This document shows positions 18,801-28,100 of a stretch of DNA of 64,000 nucleotides, piece by piece. This DNA is from JBCBSS01 sp039819065. Lineage in GTDB: Bacteria > Bacteroidota > Bacteroidia > Cytophagales > Cyclobacteriaceae. Below the pieces are notes generated by a model that saw only the letters and a program-made list of their open reading frames with translations, had not been told where the DNA came from and did not search any database. The position numbers and the translations under genes were made by a program. The stretch's first letter is position 1. Every line of letters starts with the position of its first letter. The DNA lies in NCBI GenBank assembly GCA_039819065.1, contig JBCBSS010000005.1, positions 1 to 64,000 of the forward strand, written 5' to 3'.

Positions 18801-19266
18801 AATTACTTCTTCCCGGACCTGAGTTGTTATTAACAAGATTTAAATCTCCTTTTTGGATGATCGAAATGTTCTCGCTATCAATACCATTAGAAGGACCATA
18901 ACATGGATCTAAAATGATATCACTGAAACCCAAAGAACCACCTGACCTGGGATTTGCATCGCATGGCACAAAGGGAACCCCTGCTTCCCCCCATGTAGTC
19001 AGTGTAATTGTTCCTCCCGAACTAGGCCAATTGACGGTAATAGATGCGTCATCCAGATCACTATTGACCAGACAATTGCGACAGCTTACTGTCCATTGGT
19101 ATTTAGGGTATATCTCTTGAGATGAATATGTCTTGTTTGCTGTATTGCCCTCGCAATAGGCAAAGCCACCAGATTCAGAAACGATAACCGGTGGTTGAGC
19201 GAAAACAGAACCAGCGGTGATTAAAACCATTATTCCAACTAAAAATATTCTTTTGAAGTTTTTCAC
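12802..19266 (-). CDS. YD-repeat/RHS core protein with inserted jelly-roll-like domains and variable C-terminus (2,154 aa)
   Basis: A signal peptide (MKNFKRIFLVGIMVLITAG, ending VFAQ) precedes Ig-like segments, then a YD-repeat region from about residue 620 (YEYDFQGRLLAMTEPDAGR, YQYDFLGNVRQVAY, YAYDDRGFRLKKH). The DYYPFGMPIPGRDWS motif is near 1567 and the RHS-associated core (FEARMYDARIGRWVSVD...GNDPVKGYDRDGN) at about 1900-1965. Between them sit about 330 extra residues that look like two beta jelly-roll domains (each ending RxDDL(K/R)V or similar). RHS cores cap a hollow beta cocoon, usually around a C-terminal effector; here the 189 residues after DGN are Gly- and Ala-rich and hydrophobic and are not a toxin family I know. 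The usual DPxG cleavage-like motif is DRDG. No immunity-like gene follows. The 20-base gap to the upstream SpvB-like gene implies co-translation. Confidence 0.88.
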   Translation of the reverse strand: MKNFKRIFLVGIMVLITAGSVFAQPPVIVSESGGFAYCEGNTANKTYSSQEIYPKYQWTVSCRNCLVNSDLDDASITVNWPSSGGTITLTTWGEAGVPFVPCDANPRSGGSLGFSDIILDPCYGPSNGIDSENISIIQKGDLNLVNNNSGPGRSNFSDSKRCPGNNNGSVRAVVSNGAQFLKWEIKQNGTFKTYNNVSGTTMSYNNLTENTEFRAVARANAFNSSCGNLYKTFYVYMDNPPSAGTVKGDRTVYRNRPAVGTIEMGSGGINSGIDHWERKIGAGSWSDIGNSGSATLNYNQSFTDDTYYRVEMINLCGGAGNESNQVKITVVDQDPSWIHAQSLDENGDVYAETKSYFDYAGDKLQDQAKNFTENKAIASEPLYDRFERTVGSTLPAPLNQSTLDYNRSFFNYDYRNFDIGLSTYNPDPVPDGGIGTLGWYYRNNNTLEKAVATTSYPYSRQTFYDEGSGESKESAGPGNDHRMGARHEVASKVRGTSNTELVVYLALRDAIFPDWPTPNNLYEEGIVRMSLDPQGKVGVVYQDKDEKVLASGLWQNTLNGANRTNDLGNITSIPEADFIELSYNFYDNKGQLVASVAPNGVMEVIQQYQTNGGNLSYRRPTDVPFTNLYEYDFQGRLLAMTEPDAGRTEYIYRRDGKVRFSQNAEQRKSGNFSYTNYDPLGRPVESGEAIADVDVFFDFERNETPRFPNIEGQIVEDAGFDGEIVSGSTAVIVPSTGLSIDYFMEEGSTLDISCLAFHYANPSGGTPGVDVKVEVRDNQGVLTTMTAVSNGSWVNLSKSIPARTTGDITIKLISLATNTVLFDALSIKIDKPVTSPIAFRDVSMMAILESTAANGGIDGMEAQDWVKTYYDAPDDDDNLIRNQAFIMGAVSYSENPQTKTWYSYDELGRVTWMIQYVKELNKTFSLDYQYDFLGNVRQVAYQKDEQNERFYHHYEYDADKRLSKVYTSIDGDKSGETGKLQAAYEYYLHGPLKRVELADNMQGVDFYYTVQGWLKAINLPDGETQDNRSDIFWQSMHYYYNDYQRSGINTGSINISVDDFPRRYDGNVRAIEWGRNSDGIPQNKPQIANLVLTSYQGAKESASQSIRFAPGFDNDGADLEAELSRTSDEQEVADNATFTYAYQYDQKNQLQNAVFGENNDYIRLSTGTQNAVKGLTYDPNGNIQGLTRYDDFGELLDQFDNYEYLTGTNQLSQVSNYADYTYNAIGQMVYEKPTGGSAAIEKKIQYDVTGKVVRVADENDELKAEYAYDDRGFRLKKHMPGMGTTWYIRDASGNLVSTYEMAGDNPIQAEVPIYGASRIGDYRRRSESMQYEIADHLGNVRSVFTDGKVTYRAGFEVTDAKVEEQIFEQVAAARFLDHAFGELLANSGVASGLLDQRIIGTSEVGKSLRVKAGDQLTAEVYAKYLESVPDDLNTMTAISGWLTSMFDPTGVVGEGGALGTDPTGSGIGMLSGESSMALPPLAYLNYALFDNDYNDLQMGFIEVTQTAEGLENPHEKLEQSITIAQDGFAYIWISNNSPEDLKVWFDDFKIDHQSDLMLVKATDYYPFGMPIPGRDWSREAQLLEEEETPMNEALEYDQTSFEYSFEDSDNPAFPGIETYKRNVFSVGWVVQLQGESVFAEYPVKANDLVDISCSIFEQSDHPDYGRGIVNVYFEDDNNTPILLTRFEGWGEGWRDFDAENIHIPADGVLRVEMAETRTDAYARFDDLKVTIRSLLNPYTITQAYNYGFEDDDEDQHPDLINGSMKRSASAVTGSYSALLLDTDIHRLYYNVEAGDIVNASAWLNNDENDYDESGDVRVSLYMQYPDGSTENLASLGTLRTYWWVNESTSTLQIPKNGQLVVLFTIGGDENRGRIDDLRIAISSPTDDPSGGSPDAIAGSDVFAYRFGYQGQFAERDEKIGWNSFEARMYDARIGRWVSVDNYRQFHSPYVGMGNDPVKGYDRDGNWCPPCIGAIIGGGVSAGVSIWKNWDALTGDDVEAKYDAIAQVIMDTGEGALTGAVTSGIGTAKVGFTFLEKGVLSGSAAGLINIFKQAGENLAGLRDQFSPGDVFSAGLSNGFAAGSTLARGTVEVDRTFVEELVDEISDAAIGTFINELLNSGFDFLGDSPAKRETNSVGNLSTPRAPSVINSRNPGN

Positions 19267-19285
19267 TTTTCGTCAGGTTTAAGTT

Positions 19286-22200
19286 TTAAAATTCAGGTTC
19301 TATGGGACATGGACCGGTTGGTTCCGGTAAAAAGCATAGGACATCTACAGGGTCGTCAGGAATAAACCATGGGCCTGGCATTGTGCCACACTCACCATTG
19401 GTGAAAAGCTCTCTCACACGACCGGTAGGACAATCATTAGCATCAACCTCACATTCGAATCCGGCAGGTTGCCCTTCATCAGCACATTGAGAATTGATAA
19501 AAAAGTCTTGAGGTTCAGTTTCGAAGAAAACACCAGTCTTTATGTCTTCTACCCTGCCGTATACTTCATAATTCCCAAAACTGTTGAACACTCGAGAAAT
19601 AGTTCTATTGGAAGAGCTATTGGTTTCACCGTTGTTGAATATCCATCTGTATCTGAAATTGTCCCCCTCATAGGTAGGAGTTAATGTAAAAGTGACAAGA
19701 TCACCAGTTCTGGTGGGATTGTTAAGCGTGGTCACCTCCAGGCTGGCGGTAAAGTTTTCTTGTGGTGGGCAGTATTGATAATCATGCCGTCCTGTTTCCA
19801 CTTCACCGTACTGGAAGGTTTCCTTAAAAGTCGCCTTTAGTTTACCCATTTCATCGTACTCGAAACGTGTATAGAGGTTGTTCTGATCGAGGATGTGAGA
19901 CAGTTCTCCCCATTGGTTATAGACATAGGCAGTCATAGCAGCATCTCTGGGATGGAAACGGAAGTCGTCATGCAAAGTAATCCCCGCTACACCTTCCGTC
20001 CAGACCTCGATTGAGGCATTTTGCGGTACTTCTATATCTCCTCTAATGAGGTACCATCTGGAATCTTCATCACTTCCCCTTTGAATAAATCGAACCGGTA
20101 ATAACTCGACATTTTGCGTAGCACCCCCACTGATTTTGTATTTGATGGTTGGTGTGCTGCTTTCGCTCTCTTCAGCCCCCCAAAAGGAAACCCTGTACGT
20201 TCCTCCGCTAAGCGGCCCCGCCTGATACGAAAAGCCTTTACGACTACTAGCAGTACTTTGTACAAAGCCACTACCTGTATGTCCGTAACCACTACTCAAC
20301 GCCCCTTCTAATTTCACATTACCTCCAAAGTAGCCGTTTTTAGTCTGCTCTTCAGCGCCAGAGTATGCAAATTCTTGATACCGTGCATTGGCTACTGTGG
20401 CCAATACCTTTTCTTCTTTTACATCCATTTTAGTGGCAGCATAATTACCGTTGATGTCCTTAGCCTCCAGTGCATGTGAATACACATCATAGCGTGTGAT
20501 CTCTGAATTTTTCTGCCACTGATCTGGAGGTGATTGGGTCCCGTTCCAATGTGCGGAGGTGAAGGGCTCAAATTCATTGTATTGAAAAAGCCCGTCAGCC
20601 ATGAGCGACTCACTGCCGTTACCTATCCATTGATAGGACTTGTGTTTCTTGAAAATTCCTTGTGCTTGCGTGGGTAATTCAGGGTGTTCGTATAGGGAAA
20701 CATCATCAGTCCAGGTTTGTATACTGGCTGCTACCAAACCGACGGGGCTGCCAGCATCATTGATACGGTAGGTCTGTGAGGCGGCTTCTTGAATAAGCAT
20801 GTTCTTAGCACCAAGCCCCATACCATCGTAGACAGTATAGGCAGGGGTAGTTTCAGTTACAAAGCTATTGCCGTAGCTATCGGTTACTTTAGTCTTAATG
20901 GCGACTCCGGTGTAATAATCGAAAGCCAAATTGTCAGACCGGGTAGTGATACCGGTAGTATGGTTTATATTTTTAGTATAGGTAGGAATGGCCGGATAAT
21001 ACTCGCGTTTGCTTTTGACTGCCAGCATATAATATTCTCCCTCGTTGACCAGGTTTTCTAAATCTCCTTCTTCTTTAAGTATTAATCGGGCATTGGCAAA
21101 GTTTTCTTCCAAATATCCTTGTCCATCGTAACCGCCACTAGATAGTGGTTCAACTAAAGTCTCTTTATACTCTTCGATGTGCGTGTCTATATTTTCGATA
21201 GTAGGATCGATGGAGTCATGCAAATAACCGTTTTCCGTCTCTGAGATAGGTTGATGGTTAGCATCATACAAAGTCACTTTTTTAAGAAGCCCGATGCGTG
21301 CAGTGAGATCTTTAACGGTAACATTATTATAACGAGATGCCTTATATTCAGTACCTAATGCTGTTCCAGTTCTAGTGCCAGTCGCGAAGCCATCTTTAGT
21401 ATCTACCACTTGATAATAGTTCGGATCAAAAACCTCAAATTCGTATTCCGAGTATTGCGGTATAGTGTGGATGCTATTATTACGCAAGTCTTTTATCTGC
21501 TCTTTGACCGTCACATATTTATAGAATACACCAGGGCCTGGTATATCCCTTGAGTGCGCCAATATACGCGCAGTGCGCTCTCCATATACCTTGGCTACAT
21601 ATTCTCTGGTTACTTCATCCAGTTCAGAGATACGGCTGAGGTCGATTTTATTCGTTCCATCAGTTACCTGTTCTACTTTCACAGGTTCATAGGATGTAAC
21701 ACCACTGGTATACCCATCATGATTGTAATCATAAAGTGTTGATCTTTCAGAATCCTGCTCTTTAACCGTCAGCTTTTTGACCCTTAATCCACCACCTAAG
21801 ACATCTCTGTTATTGCTTCTCAATGTCAAAGTACCAGACAAATGAGACGCTGTAACATCTTGAAACTGACAAGTACCTGTCGGGTCTTGAGCGTTCATGA
21901 ATTGACAGATAAAATCAAGTATATCGTCAGGTTGTGGCAATATTTCCAAAGCGCAATTATTAACGAATCTGGAATTTAAGCGATCATAAAGTAGAGAATG
22001 GTCAATTTCTAAATAAGTAGTTGTGACCGTTTTTACTACCGCATTTACTTCTGTGACATACTTCTTTTGTGCAGGGGTACCCTGGGTAATAACAAGTGCT
22101 CTTCCGTCACATATTTGCACGGGGACGTTATCATCAGGAAAATCAGGATTAAAAGTAGCGTCATAAATCGTGCTTACTTCTTTTTCTAATGAAATAAAGT

Positions 22201-25078
22201 CTATTTCATCACCCACTTTGAAAACTTTGGATGGGTCAAAGCCAGTTTGAAAATTTAACCTGACTCTGTCCTGAACTCCTGCTCTAGCAGTGGCTTGAGG
22301 AATACTGATTCCGTAGGATTTATATTCATCTGGTATGCGATAGGAATCGGCCTGATATTCCACTTCTATCGTACCTCCCAAAGGCGTACCTATACCTTTC
22401 AAGGACCACGCTTGTGCCTCTGGGTCATCTGGAGATGTGCCGGAAACAGCCCTCCCCGCGCTTTCGTTGACGCTTGCCAAAAAAGAAAAAACGTTAAATT
22501 TATAAAAACCCCAGATGTCAAAATCATCTTCTACATAATCCGGGTTTTCTCCATAAGTGAATTGAGTGGCAGGAATCAAGGACTTTCTTTGCTTACCATA
22601 GAACTTGACTGCATTGAGGGTAAGCCTTCCAAATTTGGCATCTTCGTTGGCTGTTGCATCAGTCACTTCTGCATCTAGAGATGAAACGAAAGAGTTAGGC
22701 ATATTTCGGGAAAGCGAATAATCAGTCCTGAAGTTGATTGATCGTACTGACTTATTGATTATGGCCGAAGTGATATCACGCCTATCCAGCACATTATCGC
22801 CCAGATGGTACCGGATGACATCACCGCAAGTATTAGTTGTTCTCACCTGCTGGAAGGTTGGTCCTGAATCGTCTAACAAACCAGTCAATTCTGCCTGACT
22901 CAGATCTTTGTTCTGAATTAAATAAACATCTTCAAGTTTCATTAAACTTTTGGCATACCTTGAACCACCTGTTCCCACTGCATTAAGACAACGCGATTTT
23001 GAATCAAAGCCTCCTTCATCAACGTCTTCTACATCTACAGGTGGTGCAGTCTTTGTCAGAACTGCTTTATCATATTCAGGAACTACACTTTTGCCATCAA
23101 AGCGGATATCTTTTACAAACAATGCAGTATGCGACTTGGTACGAATTGAATTGAGGTAATAAATATCCTTTGTCCCCTTAGAGTAATTCTCAAACTTCGT
23201 ATCGAAATCTTTATGGAAGCCCTTTGCCGGATTTCTCCAATCATAGTCATCGGTCCATAAGCCGTAGTCAAACCTTACCCAATAGCCCCAGTCTTCTTCA
23301 TCTAACTCTCCTGATGTACCCCTATCAACAAAGTCGGGTCCGGTAATACCCGTTAGGTACCACGTATAGGCATAAGCCGTTTTCTTTAGCAGATTGTTAA
23401 AAGTTGTTTTATCCTTGTCATCTACTCCTTGAGAATAAATGTGTTCGTCTCCCACATACGCAGGTAAGGAGTAATGATAGGTCACACCTGATTCATTGGT
23501 GATCTTAAAGCCACCGATCTGATCATTGTAATTAACACCTGACCTCCTATCAAAACCTGCGCTTTGTGTATCAATGAATCCGTCTGTGCCTACATCATTG
23601 TTGATCTGAAAGTTGGTGAAATAAGTGATGTATTTAGAGCCTGCCAGGTGAGTTCCGTCTATTTGCACACCAGTTTCAGGGTCTGGTGCATCATCAAAAT
23701 CATATATAAATTCCTGGCCGCTACTATTTCTGGTAAGCTCCTTATCGTATTGGTAAGTATTAGCAAAGTCGCCAATAAACCTATAGACCGGTGCGTCACC
23801 TTGATTGCTATGCAAGCCTTGATTGATGATCTTATCTATATCCGCATCGTCAGTGACTTCTTTTTGATCTTGCCGATACAAGATACGTCGGAAATGGTAT
23901 GGCCTGAAATTGCCCGATAAGCCTTGGGAATGCACGGAGTAATTGTCGTAATCCGGAAAGGTACCTCCCGTGGTCTTGGCGGGATCATCAAATTTCTCGA
24001 AACTCAAACCTAGTTTAGGTAAATCATATGTGTCAAAGGCTACGTTTTCACTAAACTCTGGTGTATTTTCAGGGTAGAATAAAGTACCATTTACCTTCAC
24101 TCCCGTGGTTTGATCTATCCAATAATGCACGGTAGTCTTCCCCAGTCTGAAGCTAATACCAAAGGGGGTCGGAATATTCACATTGGTACTCTTTGTGGAA
24201 GTACTAACGAGCCCGGACTTTGAATTATGCACACCAACAGAGCCTCCTCCCACGCCTACGCCACCAGACGTACCCGAGGCCGACGAAGAAATAGAAGCAC
24301 CTAAAAGTGAACCACTCATGGTATTATCCCTACCCAACATTCTACCTTTGGTAGGCATTCTATACCCCACACTGGCACCGGCACTACCACTGAAACCACC
24401 CGACGTACTAAAACCGACGCCAGCGCTGCCACCATAGGTTATGTTTTCGATCTGGCGCCCGATACCGACATTAACTCCGGCACTGGCATCGAATCCTCCA
24501 TACGGCGAAATTCCTATAGAGGCACTGGCACCCAGAGGGCTTTTTTCAGGGCTGAAACTGGCCCCGAGGCTTCCTCCCCAGCCAAACCCCTGATATGTAT
24601 CTTGTGAAAAGGCTAAACCAGCACTTACCGACGCCACTCCTGCTATACCTACAGATACGCCTACGTTCCAGGTAGTTTGTGTTCCTCCTTCCCAAAAGCT
24701 TCTTTCTGTATTAGTGATGCTATTAAAATCATCGGGAAAGCCATTGACTGATCTGGTAATAGCTCCAGGGTTTAAAGTCCATCCTAATCCTACCCATGAT
24801 GCTTCTTCTTGTGGTTGTATTCCAGCATGGTAAGAGAGTGAAAGTGGATAGCCTCCCGCTGGTCCCGGCACTTCGAGCAAAGGCATGTTATAAGTGAAAT
24901 CACCTGTGATCAGGTTAACCATATCCGTAGTATCCACCGGTTCGAAACTGGTAGCCTCAGGCGCGGTAGGCCCCGAGGTCAACGCCCAACTGAATGTGGG
25001 TAAAAAGATATAGTTGATGGTAGTTATCAATAAGAAAGACGCGATGAATCTTATCAGGAATCGGTTACGGATTATCAT
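19286..25078 (-). CDS. SpvB-like/YD protein with C-terminal PKD domain (1,930 aa)
   Basis: After an N-terminal hydrophobic signal segment (ending near FSWA) comes the motif set PGPAGGYPLSLSYHAG and EEASWVGLGWTLNPG, the hallmark opening of large Bacteroidota RHS-type proteins and similar to the SpvB/TcB N-terminal region. Residues about 135-290 are an unusual Gly/Ser/Ala-rich stretch (GVSVGIAGVASVSAGLAF, SGSAGASVGY). A long beta-rich body follows, then a jelly-roll-like domain near 1600-1710, YD repeats near 1718-1765 (YVYNQWGELSHILD) and a PKD domain at about 1773-1860. It has no RHS core of its own; that is in the next gene, 20 bases downstream. The pair may form one shell, as TcB and TcC do. 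Cys-rich tail; no T9SS C-terminal domain is evident. Confidence 0.82.
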   Translation of the reverse strand: MIIRNRFLIRFIASFLLITTINYIFLPTFSWALTSGPTAPEATSFEPVDTTDMVNLITGDFTYNMPLLEVPGPAGGYPLSLSYHAGIQPQEEASWVGLGWTLNPGAITRSVNGFPDDFNSITNTERSFWEGGTQTTWNVGVSVGIAGVASVSAGLAFSQDTYQGFGWGGSLGASFSPEKSPLGASASIGISPYGGFDASAGVNVGIGRQIENITYGGSAGVGFSTSGGFSGSAGASVGYRMPTKGRMLGRDNTMSGSLLGASISSSASGTSGGVGVGGGSVGVHNSKSGLVSTSTKSTNVNIPTPFGISFRLGKTTVHYWIDQTTGVKVNGTLFYPENTPEFSENVAFDTYDLPKLGLSFEKFDDPAKTTGGTFPDYDNYSVHSQGLSGNFRPYHFRRILYRQDQKEVTDDADIDKIINQGLHSNQGDAPVYRFIGDFANTYQYDKELTRNSSGQEFIYDFDDAPDPETGVQIDGTHLAGSKYITYFTNFQINNDVGTDGFIDTQSAGFDRRSGVNYNDQIGGFKITNESGVTYHYSLPAYVGDEHIYSQGVDDKDKTTFNNLLKKTAYAYTWYLTGITGPDFVDRGTSGELDEEDWGYWVRFDYGLWTDDYDWRNPAKGFHKDFDTKFENYSKGTKDIYYLNSIRTKSHTALFVKDIRFDGKSVVPEYDKAVLTKTAPPVDVEDVDEGGFDSKSRCLNAVGTGGSRYAKSLMKLEDVYLIQNKDLSQAELTGLLDDSGPTFQQVRTTNTCGDVIRYHLGDNVLDRRDITSAIINKSVRSINFRTDYSLSRNMPNSFVSSLDAEVTDATANEDAKFGRLTLNAVKFYGKQRKSLIPATQFTYGENPDYVEDDFDIWGFYKFNVFSFLASVNESAGRAVSGTSPDDPEAQAWSLKGIGTPLGGTIEVEYQADSYRIPDEYKSYGISIPQATARAGVQDRVRLNFQTGFDPSKVFKVGDEIDFISLEKEVSTIYDATFNPDFPDDNVPVQICDGRALVITQGTPAQKKYVTEVNAVVKTVTTTYLEIDHSLLYDRLNSRFVNNCALEILPQPDDILDFICQFMNAQDPTGTCQFQDVTASHLSGTLTLRSNNRDVLGGGLRVKKLTVKEQDSERSTLYDYNHDGYTSGVTSYEPVKVEQVTDGTNKIDLSRISELDEVTREYVAKVYGERTARILAHSRDIPGPGVFYKYVTVKEQIKDLRNNSIHTIPQYSEYEFEVFDPNYYQVVDTKDGFATGTRTGTALGTEYKASRYNNVTVKDLTARIGLLKKVTLYDANHQPISETENGYLHDSIDPTIENIDTHIEEYKETLVEPLSSGGYDGQGYLEENFANARLILKEEGDLENLVNEGEYYMLAVKSKREYYPAIPTYTKNINHTTGITTRSDNLAFDYYTGVAIKTKVTDSYGNSFVTETTPAYTVYDGMGLGAKNMLIQEAASQTYRINDAGSPVGLVAASIQTWTDDVSLYEHPELPTQAQGIFKKHKSYQWIGNGSESLMADGLFQYNEFEPFTSAHWNGTQSPPDQWQKNSEITRYDVYSHALEAKDINGNYAATKMDVKEEKVLATVANARYQEFAYSGAEEQTKNGYFGGNVKLEGALSSGYGHTGSGFVQSTASSRKGFSYQAGPLSGGTYRVSFWGAEESESSTPTIKYKISGGATQNVELLPVRFIQRGSDEDSRWYLIRGDIEVPQNASIEVWTEGVAGITLHDDFRFHPRDAAMTAYVYNQWGELSHILDQNNLYTRFEYDEMGKLKATFKETFQYGEVETGRHDYQYCPPQENFTASLEVTTLNNPTRTGDLVTFTLTPTYEGDNFRYRWIFNNGETNSSSNRTISRVFNSFGNYEVYGRVEDIKTGVFFETEPQDFFINSQCADEGQPAGFECEVDANDCPTGRVRELFTNGECGTMPGPWFIPDDPVDVLCFLPEPTGPCPIEPEF

Positions 25079-25125
25079 TGCTGGTTTATTTTGCTGTTAG
25101 GTTACTTCGCTTAAAATAGGGTTAC

Positions 25126-28100
25126 TTAATCGTTAGGCAGTACTTCTACATTACCTCCATTGACTAGCCTTACCTTGGCTTTATCGTTAGTGGACATTCT
25201 TTTTATATCAAGAAAATCATATACCTGCAGTTGGGCGCCGTCAACCACCAGAGAGGCCTGTTCTGTATCTACTACCACATGAATAGGTCCCCCTATAAAG
25301 TTTTGATCGATGTAGACATTCTGATCGTAGATATAGACTTCACTGCCGGGTACCGGTATCAATCCTGTGACTTCTCCGCCTTGGGTATCAGACCAGATGG
25401 GGTCACTCCAATTGCCGCTGGCTACTGCGTAAAAGGTACCCGGTTCACTCCTCGTGTCTTCACTGTAAAGCGTAAGGTCAGGTGCTAACGGGTTGGTGAT
25501 ACGGCAACGGTATACCGCATTAAGATTAGAACCAGAGCTTAGGACATATGTACTAGAGGTTGCTCCGGGAATATCAACGCCATCCTTCTCCCATTGGTAT
25601 TGGTTATTCTCTTCGTAGAGTGCAACCGATAGCGTATTGGTTCGGCTGTCGAAGTAGGTTGGCACTTCTTGTTGAGGTGAATAACCAAAGTTATTTCTCG
25701 TTATATTTTCATCATTTACTGTAGGAATTACATCAATAAAAGTTAACAGATTGTTTTCGACATTAAGGCGCAGGCTATCGACATTAGTGTGATCAGCATA
25801 GCTTGAGAGTTCTGTAAAGTTATTGCGATCAAAATAGAATTGCTGAAGAGACAAATCCGGTGATACAGGGATTCGAGGGATCTTACCCGTAAACTGGTTG
25901 CCTGCGAGCCCTAAAAAACTAAACGGCATATTACCAAAGGCTTCTGGCAACTCACCTTCAAGGTTATTTTCATAAACTGTTAGATTACGCAGATTAACTA
26001 AAGAAGCAATTTCTTCAGGTATTACACCGGTTAAACCACTGTTTGTAATCTGGACTAACTCTAGAGATGTATACTGAAATATCAATTCAGGAAAGGTGCT
26101 GTTAAAGGGATTTAATCCTAAATGAAGCTCCTTCAAATTATTAGGCAGTTGAGCACCATCTGCAAAACCGGTTAGTTGCGTACCAAAAAAACTTAAGCTT
26201 TTAAGATTGTTAAGGGCACTCAAATCAAATATCTCCCCCTGAGTTGGCGTAAAGAGTATGGACAGTTGCTCCAAATTGGTCAATTGGGTAACCCAAGAAG
26301 GAATGCCACCGGGTATAAGTGTATTATAGATAGCTAGCTCTTTCAAAGAGCTCAAACCTCCTACTTCATCGGGAAGAGGAGAAACGATTGACTGCCCCTG
26401 AATAAATAGGGATTCTAAAGCACTTAAGTCACCTATACTGGGAGGAACAGTGAATCGGCTTCTTTCATCAAAATCAAACTTCACTACATCTCCATCTCTT
26501 ACCGTTACCCCCTCCCAAGTGCCAAAAACATCACTACCCACTGGCTCCATAGTCTCAAATTCTGCCGTCGTAGGCCAGTTGGTTCTATTGTTCCAGCTAT
26601 CTCCATAGAGATTGATATACAGGTCTTTCAGAGCCTCAAATTCAATATTATCAGCAACAAGACCCTCGGTTATCGTCACTTGAGTTGTTTTAGTTTTTAA
26701 AACCAAACCTGGCACATCTGGGTGTGTCCATTGACAATAATAGAAACCAGCATCATTTAGGCTCGCGTTTACTTTCTGATATGTCGAGTTTGTTGATACA
26801 CCCAAAGAAACGCCAATTTCATTAGCGTTTGCTGCTCTAAACCATTCATGCTGCACCCCGCTGACATCCTGAATACCCTCAAGTAGAATGGTCTCTCCAG
26901 GAGAAAAAGTATATACTGTAGCAATAGGAAATGATAATTGTGGATCATATTCAATCTTGTCTTTCACTGTAGAATTGCCCGCAAGATTTGGCAGCAAAGG
27001 ACCAAACTTCAAGTAGTTCTGATGTAGTTCTATATTTAAAGAAGCTAGGTTTTCGGTTGAGAAGTTGCTCAAATCGGGAAAGGACGTAAACTGGTTACCG
27101 AAAGCAGAAAATGTCTTTAACTTACTCAGGTTTGATATAGAAAGAGGTATGTCACCGCTCAGTGAGTTCAATTTCACATGAAAAGACAGCAGATTAGTAA
27201 GATTTCCTATTTGGTCAGGCAATTCTCCTGTAAGGCCATTATTATGTAGGTACAAGCTCCTAAGTTCAATAAGGTTCACTATTCCTGTAGGAATAGGGCC
27301 TTGAAAAGCATTGAAGCTCAAAGCTAGACTTTCTAGCTTGGTAAGATTGCCCACGGATGGCGGAATTTGACCTCCAATAAAATTTAGCTGAAGGTCCAAC
27401 TCAATCAACTGACTAAAATCACCTATCGAGTTAGGTAATTCACCTCCCATACTATTTCCAGGAAATTCTAATCTTATTATGTCTCCTAATTCAGTAGTTA
27501 CGCCATACCAGTCTCCATAAACATCATTAGTGACAGGCGCCATCGTTTCAAATTCAGCCGCAGTTGGCCATCCATCACGATTTTTCCAACTATCTCCATT
27601 CGTACTGAGGTATAAGCCTTTAAGTGCTTCGAATTCGACTATATCTAGAACCTCACCTTCTGTGAATGAAACTGTTACGCGCGTTCGGCTGGTTACCAAA
27701 ACCATTTCGGACTCAGGATGGGTAAGGTTACAGTAATAATATCCTGAGTCTCCAAAATTAGCATCCAATTTAAAGTAAATAGGGTTAGAGGAGGTTACCC
27801 CAAGGGAAACCCCTGATGATATTTCATCATCAGCCTTGAACCATTCGTATTGAACACCTTCGGCATCTGGTATACCTGGTAGATAAATATACTCTCCTAA
27901 AAAAAGTGCTAATTCTGATGCAATCGGAATTTCTTTCTGAGGTACGTATTCAATTTTATCTTTTACAACAGATTCAAGAACCAGATTTGGTATCAGCGAG
28001 GAAAAATCAAGATGATTGTTTTGGACTCTCAATATATCAAAAGGGCTGGTAGAGCCGCTGAAATCAGGCATAGCGCTAAGTTTGTTGTTTTCCAGTTCTA

